Shown here piece after piece: positions 30,301-40,056 of a DNA stretch of 45,433 nucleotides. The notes below the pieces were generated by a model, which did not search any database, was not told the origin of the DNA, and saw only the letters and a program-made list of their open reading frames with translations. Both the position numbers and the translations under genes were made by a program. The first letter of the stretch is position 1, and each line of letters opens with the position of its first letter. Source of the DNA: Eutypa lata (lineage: Eukaryota; Ascomycota; Sordariomycetes; Xylariales; Diatrypaceae); assembly GCA_022661535.1 (NCBI GenBank), contig JAKULF010000024.1:1-45433 (forward strand), read 5' to 3'.

Positions 30301-31142
30301 TCTGTAAACATATAAAGATTTAAATTTACTAAGTTATAAGATCACTTAAAAAATTCACCTAATTCATTATAACTTACTATTTTATTACCTATTTTTACAG
30401 ATTCACCATCTTTTGCTTCATTAACTTCTAATTCCTCTTTTTTATGTCCAGAATCTTCGTCAACATCTAATAAGAATTCTTTTACACACTCTTCAATTAC
30501 TTCATATTTAGTTACATCAAGATCATTGATATAACCTTTTGCATTAATATTTTTAAGAAGTTGAAGTATTCCATCTATTTGATTATATACATTTAAATAA
30601 TCATTACCGGTATTAGCATAGGAAATTAAAAATTCAATTCTTTTCAATAACTTAACAGGTAATGTTTTTTCCACTTTATCTAAAATTAATTCTCTACCTA
30701 TTTTATTATCTATAATTTTCTCACTATTTTCATCACTATTTTCATTACTATTTTTATTAATAGTTGAATAATATCTTACTTGATAACTTAACCTAAAACC
30801 TACATAATTTACATATTCTAAAGACTTGAAATGATTCTGTAAACCATTTAAATCATTATTCTGGAAACCATTTAAATTATATAAATTACTAAAAATAGTA
30901 TAAATTATACCATATAAATTTATATTAGCCAATACATTTAAGGAAAGATAGAAATTTCCTATATAAAGGCCTGAACAGCTACATATTTTTACCAAACAAG
31001 AACAACCACATATTTTAGCAAAACAGGAACTATTAAATGCATATTTTTGTAAAAACTTTTTAATACAAAAATCTATTAAGTTAACATATCTCTTCTCAAT
31101 TCAAGGCATTCTAAAAAATATTAAAAATAATTGATAATTCAT
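27345..31142 (-). CDS. dpo: Copy H (reference, intact): mitochondrial plasmid family B DNA polymerase with 3'-5' exonuclease, 1,265 aa in code 4
   Basis: The likely role is template-directed DNA synthesis and proofreading for the plasmid, inside the mitochondrion. With UGA as Trp the frame is open from ATG (31140-31142) to TAA (27345-27347). Exonuclease motifs are Exo I FDTEY (D339, E341), Exo II SHYTPADL (H579, D584) and Exo III YAMQD (Y671, D675). Palm motifs are A, DLVSAY (D783, Y788); B, KEIGNSIYG (926-934); and C, VTTDGF (D998). A conserved-looking FDNKR follows at 1122-1126. Trp UGA codons include residues 267, 400, 401, 714, 925, 969 and 1244; UGG is used only twice. The first ~330 residues have no recognised domain: a Cys cluster (40-56), duplicated short repeats, and an Asn/Ser-rich linker. 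The frame stays open 45 codons above the ATG, so a non-ATG start is possible. The family assignment is firm. The closest relatives are, I infer, the LaBelle/Fiji plasmid polymerases. Confidence 0.94.
30721..30756 (-). repeat. 12-bp short tandem repeat encoding an Asn/Ser/Glu-rich linker
   Basis: Three imperfect copies of a 12-nt unit (plus strand TCACTATTTTCA and variants) encode NKNSNENSDENSE around residues 130-141. This low-complexity hinge separates the Cys-rich N-terminus from the exonuclease portion. Confidence 0.75.
30831..30878 (-). repeat. 24-bp imperfect tandem duplication inside the polymerase N-terminal extension
   Basis: Two adjacent 24-nt segments encode NLNGFQNN and DLNGLQNH (residues 89-104 of copy H). 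The repeat is present in every copy. Copies A and B have lost one base here. It looks like a slippage product fixed in the reading frame. Confidence 0.75.
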
Positions 31143-31188
31143 ATCTTTATTAATTAATAAATGATTATTTATCTCTTTCAAATCATTC

Positions 31189-31272
31189 AAGAATTGTAAG
31201 GACTTGCACCTCAGTAACAAACATTCCAAAAAACGAAAATTTAAATGTTTATTCGTTCTATAACCAATTCTT
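31189..31272 (-). other. tRNA-like cloverleaf element upstream of the polymerase start
   Basis: Read on the minus strand, an outer stem AAGAATTG / CAATTCTT (31265-31272 with 31189-31196) is perfect over 8 bp. Inside it are a D-arm-like hairpin TTAT / ATAA with 7-nt loop AGAACGA, a central hairpin ACATT / AATGT with an 18-nt loop, and a T-arm-like hairpin TGAGG / CCTTA with 7-nt loop TGCAAGT. The T-arm abuts the outer stem exactly as in a tRNA. It departs from a real tRNA in having one linker base instead of two after the acceptor stem, no GG in the D-loop, G at the second T-loop position, an oversized anticodon loop and no CCA. It could be a degenerate tRNA gene, a processing or priming signal, or chance folding. 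The element recurs in every spacer. Confidence 0.45.
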
Positions 31273-31297
31273 TCTGTTTAATAATTAGTTACAATCA

Positions 31298-31378
31298 TTA
31301 AACAAAACCCCTATCCCACACCTCTTCAAAATAATCGTCTTTTATAGATTTCATGGCTTTTTGAGTCTTACTTACCAT
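31298..31378 (-). CDS. Possible 26-codon ORF in the spacer, unrecognised
   Basis: ATG at 31376-31378 to TAA at 31298-31300 encodes 26 residues, rich in Lys, Asp and Glu near the middle and ending EEVWDRGFV. The frame is open eleven codons further up through one UGA. It ends about 155 bp before the polymerase ATG, in a different frame. It is short enough to arise by chance in this AT-rich DNA. It might be a leader peptide or the remnant of an older ORF. Confidence 0.2.
   Translation of the reverse strand: MVSKTQKAMKSIKDDYFEEVWDRGFV
31308..31327 (-). promoter_or_regulatory. G-rich tract on the minus strand, candidate replication or transcription signal
   Basis: The minus strand carries runs GG, GGG and GGGG within 20 bases (plus strand CCCC, CCC, CC), an outlier in otherwise AT-rich spacer DNA. 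G-rich blocks near mitochondrial origins can stabilise RNA-DNA hybrids that prime synthesis. That role here is inference only. Confidence 0.3.
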
Positions 31379-31453
31379 AAAATCTTTTCATTTCGAATAA
31401 CAATCAACCTATAGCTTTTTTATTAATAATAATCATTTTTTGTTACATATTAT

Positions 31454-31492
31454 ATGTCACATTTTCATGTCACAATCATATGTCATATTTTT
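31454..31492. repeat. Three 13-bp iterons with core ATGTCAYA
   Basis: ATGTCACA at 31454, ATGTCACA at 31467 and ATGTCATA at 31480 have an exact 13-bp period. A weaker fourth relative (TGTTACAT) starts 13 bp before the first. Such directly repeated short motifs are typical of protein-binding sites at plasmid origins or of transcription control sites. No function is shown. The same block occurs at the same offset in all spacers. Confidence 0.6.
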
Positions 31493-31529
31493 GATCATGA
31501 AAGAGATTTATATAACAGTAAGTTGATCA
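31492..31529. repeat. Pair of TGATCA palindromes 32 bp apart
   Basis: TGATCA occurs at 31492-31497 and 31524-31529, just beyond the iterons. Each is a perfect 6-bp palindrome. They may be part of the same protein-binding region or a coincidence in short AT-rich DNA. Confidence 0.35.
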
Positions 31530-31554
31530 CTATTAAATCTATATTGATTGATTT

Positions 31555-31578
31555 ATTTATCACCTTATTTATCACCTT
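31555..31578. repeat. Exact 12-bp tandem duplication next to the polymerase stop
   Basis: ATTTATCACCTT is repeated twice without a gap, ending six bases before the TAA of copy I. On the transcript it would lie just after the stop codon, so it could be a 3' processing mark or simple slippage. Confidence 0.6.
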
Positions 31579-31584
31579 ATTCAA

Positions 31585-34500
31585 TTACATAAAGAAATCT
31601 ACATCAGAAAAATTAGGAAATCTAACTTTTATATAATCAACAAACAATAATCAATCATCAGTTTTAGGTACCTTACAAAAATTTCCACGTCTTTTTAATT
31701 GAGAAATTATATTAACATTTACACAAATTTCTTCATCATAACCCATTAAAAAATTAACGATTTCTTTATAATTTTTAAACTCGTCAATTCTTAAATTAAA
31801 CATGTTATTTAATAAAGCTTTAATAAAATTTCTAATCATCACATCTCTTTTGTTTTTGTATTTACCTGATGGATTATTACTTAAGTTTTTTGCATATAAT
31901 GAAACTTTTGGTAATTTACTAATATAACGCATTAAAGAACCTTTATCAACATTTATTAATGGTTTAGAATCTAGCAATGTTTTACCATCATCCTCAATAA
32001 TAACACGTTTATTATCAAACATTAGACGAAATATTTTTTCTGAGTAAACATCTGTAACATGTCCACCATTCTTAAAAATATCCTTACCACTTCTTAACTG
32101 TTTTTGAATAAATATTAATTCTTTATTACCTAACATTTTATCAGTTAATAAATTGTTAATTTCTACTAAAGACATTCTACCTCTTTGAAAACCTGTAGCA
32201 GCAATAATATTACCATCAACACTCAATTGACCCCTAGTACATCAACTTAAAATTCCTGAACCTTTATTTTTCAGCTCAAGTATATCAGAACCATCACGTA
32301 TTTTACGATATTCTAAATATAAAGATTTATTCATAAACTTATGTTTAAGAACTTTTTCCTCTAAATTTTCTATATTTGTTATAAATCCGTCTGTTGTAAC
32401 CGATACAATCTCACCATCTAATAAATTAATAGTATGTAATAATTCACCAATAACGCATCTAATAAATGAAGTAATTCAAGAAGCTATTAACGGATTAGAT
32501 AAATCATTTCCCTCCATTCTTTTCATTTCCTGAGTTCTAGTATCAAACTTCTCTTTATTATTTATACCACGTACAACTAAACCATATATAGAATTTCCTA
32601 TCTCTTTTCATAATGCATTATTAATTGTCCCTTTAGGATATTTTGATCTTTCATTTTGTATTTCTTTAATACAACCATAGAAGGGTTTTTCAACAATCAA
32701 ACCACCATTTAAAGTTCTTATTTTCTTAAAAGGTATATAATATATATCCTTAATTTTAAATTTAGCCCCTTGTTTTTTAGCTACAAAATACTCCATGTAT
32801 GTAATAAAGGCAGTTCCCATTAAAGGATATACAGTAGTGTTTTCATCTACATTACAAGGTATTGAAGGGTATTTAACACTTTCTGGGAATTCAAAATTTA
32901 CATTTAAGATTGTGTATGAATTAAATTTATCTAACCATCTCATTCTTTCAAAGTCTTTAATACTAAGAGATCTGGCAGCTTGATAATCTGGAGTTCCTAA
33001 TATTAACATTGCTGTTGTATAAGCACTTACCAAATCATAATCATACCATATCCTATTTTTATCTAAATCATAACCATACATAAAAGATTCATTACGACCT
33101 CCTTTATAATTTGCTATAAACATAGTACTTTTTACACCTAATTCTTTAAGAACACTTAATCCTTTAGGAGTTAGACTTTTACTTACATTGGTCATTAAAT
33201 ATTTTTCTGATAGTTGATAACCTGAATAATTTGTATCTTTTCAATATTTTCTTATATAATTACTACTCAATCCAGATAATGTTAAGGGTATACCAAAACC
33301 ATTTATTGTATGATTAAATTCCTCCATAAAACAACCATGGATTAGAGCAATTAAACTATCTTGCATAGCATATGATTTAAACAATTCAGGATCTTCTTTT
33401 TGAAATCTTTCCATATTTTCAAGTTGTTCAATAGACAATTTTATCTTTTCTATACCCTCATATAATGATGATACAGCATCTAAACTTTTTCTACCGGGAG
33501 ATATAAGCATTGTATCTCTTACAATTACATTCATACCTCCTAATAAAATAGGTTTTCTCATAGTAACAAAACTTTTATTTACTATATCTAATTCTAATTT
33601 GTACTTTTCAAAATCACATAACATACTTAAATCGGCCGGAGTATAATGACTTATAATATAATTATTCAATCTTTTAGTAACACTAACTCTTTCATTTGTA
33701 TATGAAGTATTATTTGTTCTAGTATATTTCTTATTCCTGTCATTCAATTCAATTCTACTATCTAAAAAATTAATATCTTCAACAGAATTAACCATTCCTT
33801 CCAATTCACTTTTTATAGTACTCAAATCTTCTATGTCACCTTCTTTAAGATTTAAATCTATATTACTCTTTGAAATACTTTCTAATATACCTTTTATATA
33901 TAGCAAATCTTTTTCTAAATCTAATTCTACCAATTTATAAGATGTTTTAACCAAATCTTCAAAACTATATTTATTACATTCTTTATAATAGTTTTTTATT
34001 TTACTTCTGTCAAAAATAAACGTTATTGTATCATTTACCTCAATAAACCTGATGTTTTTTGAATCTTTAGACTTAAAAACTTTTAAACCCTGAATTAATT
34101 TAGATAAAGAAGTATCAAAATTTCCATATTTATAAACTCTAATTTCTCTTATAGAATTATTTATATAATCTTTAATACTTCATCATTTTATATTTTTACC
34201 AATTGGTATAACTCTTCCTAATTTACCACCAGTTAATACATTAATCGGTTCAAAATCAAAATCACTATGAATAGGAAATTTTACCATTGTTTTTGTATTT
34301 ACTGATAATTGTACAGATAAAAGTTTGTTCTTATTCTTTGCTAAATCTATATTTTGATATTCTGTATCAAAACCAGAATAAATATTTTGTGTTATTGAGA
34401 TACCATTTTTTCTAAGTTTTAATCTTATAGATGGATCTAACTTATTATAAATTTCTTTAGACAATATTAAATAATCCAATAACAAATCATTTAAATCACC

Positions 34501-35382
34501 ATCATTTTTAACATTTTCTTGTAATTTTAATATTAATTTCTCTGTAAACATATAAAGATTTAAATTTACTAAGTTATAAGATCACTTAAAAAATTCACCT
34601 AATTCATTATAACTTACTATTTTATTACCTATTTTTACAGATTCACCATCTTTTGCTTCATTAACTTCTAATTCCTCTTTTTTATGTCCAGAATCTTCGT
34701 CAACATCTAATAAGAATTCTTTTACACACTCTTCAATTACTTCATATTTAGTTACATCAAGATCATTGATATAACCTTTTGCATTAATATTTTTAAGAAG
34801 TTGAAGTATTCCATCTATTTGATTATATACATTTAAATAATCATTACCGGTATTAGCATAGGAAATTAAAAATTCAATTCTTTTCAATAACTTAACAGGT
34901 AATGTTTTTTCCACTTTATCTAAAATTAATTCTCTACCTATTTTATTATCTATAATTTTCTCACTATTTTCATCACTATTTTCATTACTATTTTTATTAA
35001 TAGTTGAATAATATCTTACTTGATAACTTAACCTAAAACCTACATAATTTACATATTCTAAAGACTTGAAATGATTCTGTAAACCATTTAAATCATTATT
35101 CTGGAAACCATTTAAATTATATAAATTACTAAAAATAGTATAAATTATACCATATAAATTTATATTAGCCAATACATTTAAGGAAAGATAGAAATTTCCT
35201 ATATAAAGGCCTGAACAGCTACATATTTTTACCAAACAAGAACAACCACATATTTTAGCAAAACAGGAACTATTAAATGCATATTTTTGTAAAAACTTTT
35301 TAATACAAAAATCTATTAAGTTAACATATCTCTTCTCAATTCAAGGCATTCTAAAAAATATTAAAAATAATTGATAATTCAT
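31585..35382 (-). CDS. dpo: Copy I (intact): family B DNA polymerase, 1,265 aa in code 4
   Basis: It has the same length as copy H, and all its sub-blocks are offset by exactly 4,240 bp, so ATG (35380-35382) to TAA (31585-31587) is a single open frame under code 4. Exo I-III and palm motifs A-C are all present. Together with copy H it defines the unit length. Two adjacent intact copies with no length difference argue that 1,265 residues is the true gene product and that shorter runs elsewhere are errors or defective copies. Confidence 0.94.
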
Positions 35383-35824
35383 ATCTTTATTAATTAATAA
35401 ATGATTATTTATCTCTTTCAAATCATTCAAGAATTGTAAGGACTTGCACCTCAGTAACAAACATTCCAAAAAACGAAAATTTAAATGTTTATTCGTTCTA
35501 TAACCAATTCTTTCTGTTTAATAATTAGTTACAATCATTAAACAAAACCCCTATCCCACACCTCTTCAAAATAATCGTCTTTTATAGATTTCATGGCTTT
35601 TTGAGTCTTACTTACCATAAAATCTTTTCATTTCGAATAACAATCAACCTATAGCTTTTTTATTAATAATAATCATTTTTTGTTACATATTATATGTCAC
35701 ATTTTCATGTCACAATCATATGTCATATTTTTGATCATGAAAGAGATTTATATAACAGTAAGTTGATCACTATTAAATCTATATTGATTGATTTATTTAT
35801 CACCTTATTTATCACCTTATTCAA
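35383..35824. other. Spacer I/J, non-coding, candidate control region
   Basis: This 442-bp spacer matches the reference one. The cloverleaf-like element is at 35429-35512 (minus strand) and the iterons are at 35694-35732. Confidence 0.8.
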
Positions 35825-38800
35825 TTACATAAAGAAATCTACATCAGAAAAATTAGGAAATCTAACTTTTATATAATCAACAAACAATAATCAATCATCA
35901 GTTTTAGGTACCTTACAAAAATTTCCACGTCTTTTTAATTGAGAAATTATATTAACATTTACACAAATTTCTTCATCATAACCCATTAAAAAATTAACGA
36001 TTTCTTTATAATTTTTAAACTCGTCAATTCTTAAATTAAACATGTTATTTAATAAAGCTTTAATAAAATTTCTAATCATCACATCTCTTTTGTTTTTGTA
36101 TTTACCTGATGGATTATTACTTAAGTTTTTTGCATATAATGAAACTTTTGGTAATTTACTAATATAACGCATTAAAGAACCTTTATCAACATTTATTAAT
36201 GGTTTAGAATCTAGCAATGTTTTACCATCATCCTCAATAATAACACGTTTATTATCAAACATTAGACGAAATATTTTTTCTGAGTAAACATCTGTAACAT
36301 GTCCACCATTCTTAAAAATATCCTTACCACTTCTTAACTGTTTTTGAATAAATATTAATTCTTTATTACCTAACATTTTATCAGTTAATAAATTGTTAAT
36401 TTCTACTAAAGACATTCTACCTCTTTGAAAACCTGTAGCAGCAATAATATTACCATCAACACTCAATTGACCCCTAGTACATCAACTTAAAATTCCTGAA
36501 CCTTTATTTTTCAGCTCAAGTATATCAGAACCATCACGTATTTTACGATATTCTAAATATAAAGATTTATTCATAAACTTATGTTTAAGAACTTTTTCCT
36601 CTAAATTTTCTATATTTGTTATAAATCCGTCTGTTGTAACCGATACAATCTCACCATCTAATAAATTAATAGTATGTAATAATTCACCAATAACGCATCT
36701 AATAAATGAAGTAATTCAAGAAGCTATTAACGGATTAGATAAATCATTTCCCTCCATTCTTTTCATTTCCTGAGTTCTAGTATCAAACTTCTCTTTATTA
36801 TTTATACCACGTACAACTAAACCATATATAGAATTTCCTATCTCTTTTCATAATGCATTATTAATTGTCCCTTTAGGATATTTTGATCTTTCATTTTGTA
36901 TTTCTTTAATACAACCATAGAAGGGTTTTTCAACAATCAAACCACCATTTAAAGTTCTTATTTTCTTAAAAGGTATATAATATATATCCTTAATTTTAAA
37001 TTTAGCCCCTTGTTTTTTAGCTACAAAATACTCCATGTATGTAATAAAGGCAGTTCCCATTAAAGGATATACAGTAGTGTTTTCATCTACATTACAAGGT
37101 ATTGAAGGGTATTTAACACTTTCTGGGAATTCAAAATTTACATTTAAGATTGTGTATGAATTAAATTTATCTAACCATCTCATTCTTTCAAAGTCTTTAA
37201 TACTAAGAGATCTGGCAGCTTGATAATCTGGAGTTCCTAATATTAACATTGCTGTTGTATAAGCACTTACCAAATCATAATCATACCATATCCTATTTTT
37301 ATCTAAATCATAACCATACATAAAAGATTCATTACGACCTCCTTTATAATTTGCTATAAACATAGTACTTTTTACACCTAATTCTTTAAGAACACTTAAT
37401 CCTTTAGGAGTTAGACTTTTACTTACATTGGTCATTAAATATTTTTCTGATAGTTGATAACCTGAATAATTTGTATCTTTTCAATATTTTCTTATATAAT
37501 TACTACTCAATCCAGATAATGTTAAGGGTATACCAAAACCATTTATTGTATGATTAAATTCCTCCATAAAACAACCATGGATTAGAGCAATTAAACTATC
37601 TTGCATAGCATATGATTTAAACAATTCAGGATCTTCTTTTTGAAATCTTTCCATATTTTCAAGTTGTTCAATAGACAATTTTATCTTTTCTATACCCTCA
37701 TATAATGATGATACAGCATCTAAACTTTTTCTACCGGGAGATATAAGCATTGTATCTCTTACAATTACATTCATACCTCCTAATAAAATAGGTTTTCTCA
37801 TAGTAACAAAACTTTTATTTACTATATCTAATTCTAATTTGTACTTTTCAAAATCACATAACATACTTAAATCGGCCGGAGTATAATGACTTATAATATA
37901 ATTATTCAATCTTTTAGTAACACTAACTCTTTCATTTGTATATGAAGTATTATTTGTTCTAGTATATTTCTTATTCCTGTCATTCAATTCAATTCTACTA
38001 TCTAAAAAATTAATATCTTCAACAGAATTAACCATTCCTTCCAATTCACTTTTTATAGTACTCAAATCTTCTATGTCACCTTCTTTAAGATTTAAATCTA
38101 TATTACTCTTTGAAATACTTTCTAATATACCTTTTATATATAGCAAATCTTTTTCTAAATCTAATTCTACCAATTTATAAGATGTTTTAACCAAATCTTC
38201 AAAACTATATTTATTACATTCTTTATAATAGTTTTTTATTTTACTTCTGTCAAAATAAACGTTATTGTATCATTTACCTCAATAAACCTGATGTTTTTGA
38301 ATCTTTAGACTTAAAAACTTTTAAACCCTGAATTAATTTAGATAAAGAAGTATCAAAATTTCCATATTTATAAACTCTAATTTCTCTTATAGAATTATTT
38401 ATATAATCTTTAATACTTCATCATTTTATATTTTTACCAATTGGTATAACTCTTCCTAATTTACCACCAGTTAATACATTAATCGGTTCAAAATCAAAAT
38501 CACTATGAATAGGAAATTTTACCATTGTTTTTGTATTTACTGATAATTGTACAGATAAAAGTTTGTTCTTATTCTTTGCTAAATCTATATTTTGATATTC
38601 TGTATCAAAACCAGAATAAATATTTTGTGTTATTGAGATACCATTTTTTCTAAGTTTTAATCTTATAGATGGATCTAACTTATTATAAATTTCTTTAGAC
38701 AATATTAAATAATCCAATAACAAATCATTTAAATCACCATCATTTTTAACATTTTCTTGTAATTTTAATATTAATTTCTCTGTAAACATATAAAGATTTA

Positions 38801-39614
38801 AATTTACTAAGTTATAAGATCACTTAAAAAATTCACCTAATTCATTATAACTTACTATTTTATTACCTATTTTTACAGATTCACCATCTTTTGCTTCATT
38901 AACTTCTAATTCCTCTTTTTATGTCCAGAATCTTCGTCAACATCTAATAAGAATTCTTTTACACACTCTTCAATTACTTCATATTTAGTTACATCAAGAT
39001 CATTGATATAACCTTTTGCATTAATATTTTTAAGAAGTTGAAGTATTCCATCTATTTGATTATATACATTTAAATAATCATTACCGGTATTAGCATAGGA
39101 AATTAAAAATTCAATTCTTTTCTTTAACAGGTAATGTTTTTTCCACTTTATCTAAAATTAATTCTCTACCTATTTTATTATCTATAATTTTCTCACTATT
39201 TTCATCACTATTTTCATTACTATTTTTATTAATAGTTGAATAATATCTTACTTGATAACTTAACCTAAAACCTACATAATTTACATATTCTAAAGACTTG
39301 AAATGATTCTGTAAACCATTTAAATCATTATTCTGGAAACCATTTAAATTATATAAATTACTAAAAATAGTATAAATTATACCATATAAATTTATATTAG
39401 CCAATACATTTAAGGAAAGATAGAAATTTCCTATATAAAGGCCTGAACAGCTACATATTTTTACCAAACAAGAACAACCACATATTTTAGCAAAACAGGA
39501 ACTATTAAATGCATATTTTTGTAAAAACTTTTTAATACAAAAATCTATTAAGTTAACATATCTCTTCTCAATTCAAGGCATTCTAAAAAATATTAAAAAT
39601 AATTGATAATTCAT
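35825..39614 (-). pseudogene. dpo: Copy J: family B DNA polymerase copy, frameshifted in the N-terminal half
   Basis: The C-terminal two thirds (Exo II, Exo III and palm motifs, 35825 to about 38200) match the intact copies base for base in length. The N-terminal third has lost five bases near 39121, one T near 38919, and one base each near 38297 and 38253. The five-base loss (AATAA-type sequence in an A/T-rich stretch) is the largest single gap in the array outside low-complexity DNA. As written the product would be about 160 residues long. Confidence 0.86.
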
Positions 39615-40056
39615 ATCTTTATTAATTAATAAATGATTATTTATCTCTTTCAAATCATTCAAGAATTGTAAGGACTTGCACCTCAGTAACAAACATTCCA
39701 AAAAACGAAAATTTAAATGTTTATTCGTTCTATAACCAATTCTTTCTGTTTAATAATTAGTTACAATCATTAAACAAAACCCCTATCCCACACCTCTTCA
39801 AAATAATCGTCTTTTATAGATTTCATGGCTTTTTGAGTCTTACTTACCATAAAATCTTTTCATTTCGAATAACAATCAACCTATAGCTTTTTTATTAATA
39901 ATAATCATTTTTTGTTACATATTATATGTCACATTTTCATGTCACAATCATATGTCATATTTTTGATCATGAAAGAGATTTATATAACAGTAAGTTGATC
40001 ACTATTAAATCTATATTGATTGATTTATTTATCACCTTATTTATCACCTTATTCAA
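39615..40056. other. Spacer J/K, non-coding, candidate control region
   Basis: This 442-bp spacer matches the reference one. The cloverleaf-like element is at 39661-39744 (minus strand) and the iterons are at 39926-39964. Confidence 0.8.

Larger units (their letters stand above)
31143..31584. other. Spacer H/I (reference), 442-bp non-coding region, candidate promoter/origin
   Basis: It lies upstream of copy H's start and directly downstream of copy I's stop, so it must hold both the promoter and any origin of the unit. On the minus strand, from copy I's stop towards copy H's start, it contains a 12-bp tandem duplication, two TGATCA palindromes, three 13-bp iterons, a possible 26-codon ORF, a G-rich tract and a cloverleaf-like inverted-repeat cluster. 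No standard tRNA, rRNA or second protein gene is evident. I cannot assign a mitochondrial promoter from consensus with confidence. Confidence 0.8.

Noticed and set aside
27411..30995. Five separate small genes per unit, as the standard code suggests
   Set aside because: They share one frame, are divided only by UGA codons, and together rebuild a single polymerase with all motifs in order.
31510..31520. ATATAA-type sequence resembling a yeast mitochondrial promoter
   Set aside because: It matches the nonanucleotide only partly, and such strings are common in DNA this AT-rich, so a promoter call is not supported.
31530..31565. Hairpin TAAATC/GATTTA as a transcription terminator
   Set aside because: It is only a 6-bp AT-rich stem with a 10-nt loop, weak and easily expected by chance.
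31143..31584. CRISPR array or bacterial-type repeat system
   Set aside because: The long-range repeats are whole 4.2-kb units, and the short spacer repeats are 12-13 bp with no spacer/repeat alternation.
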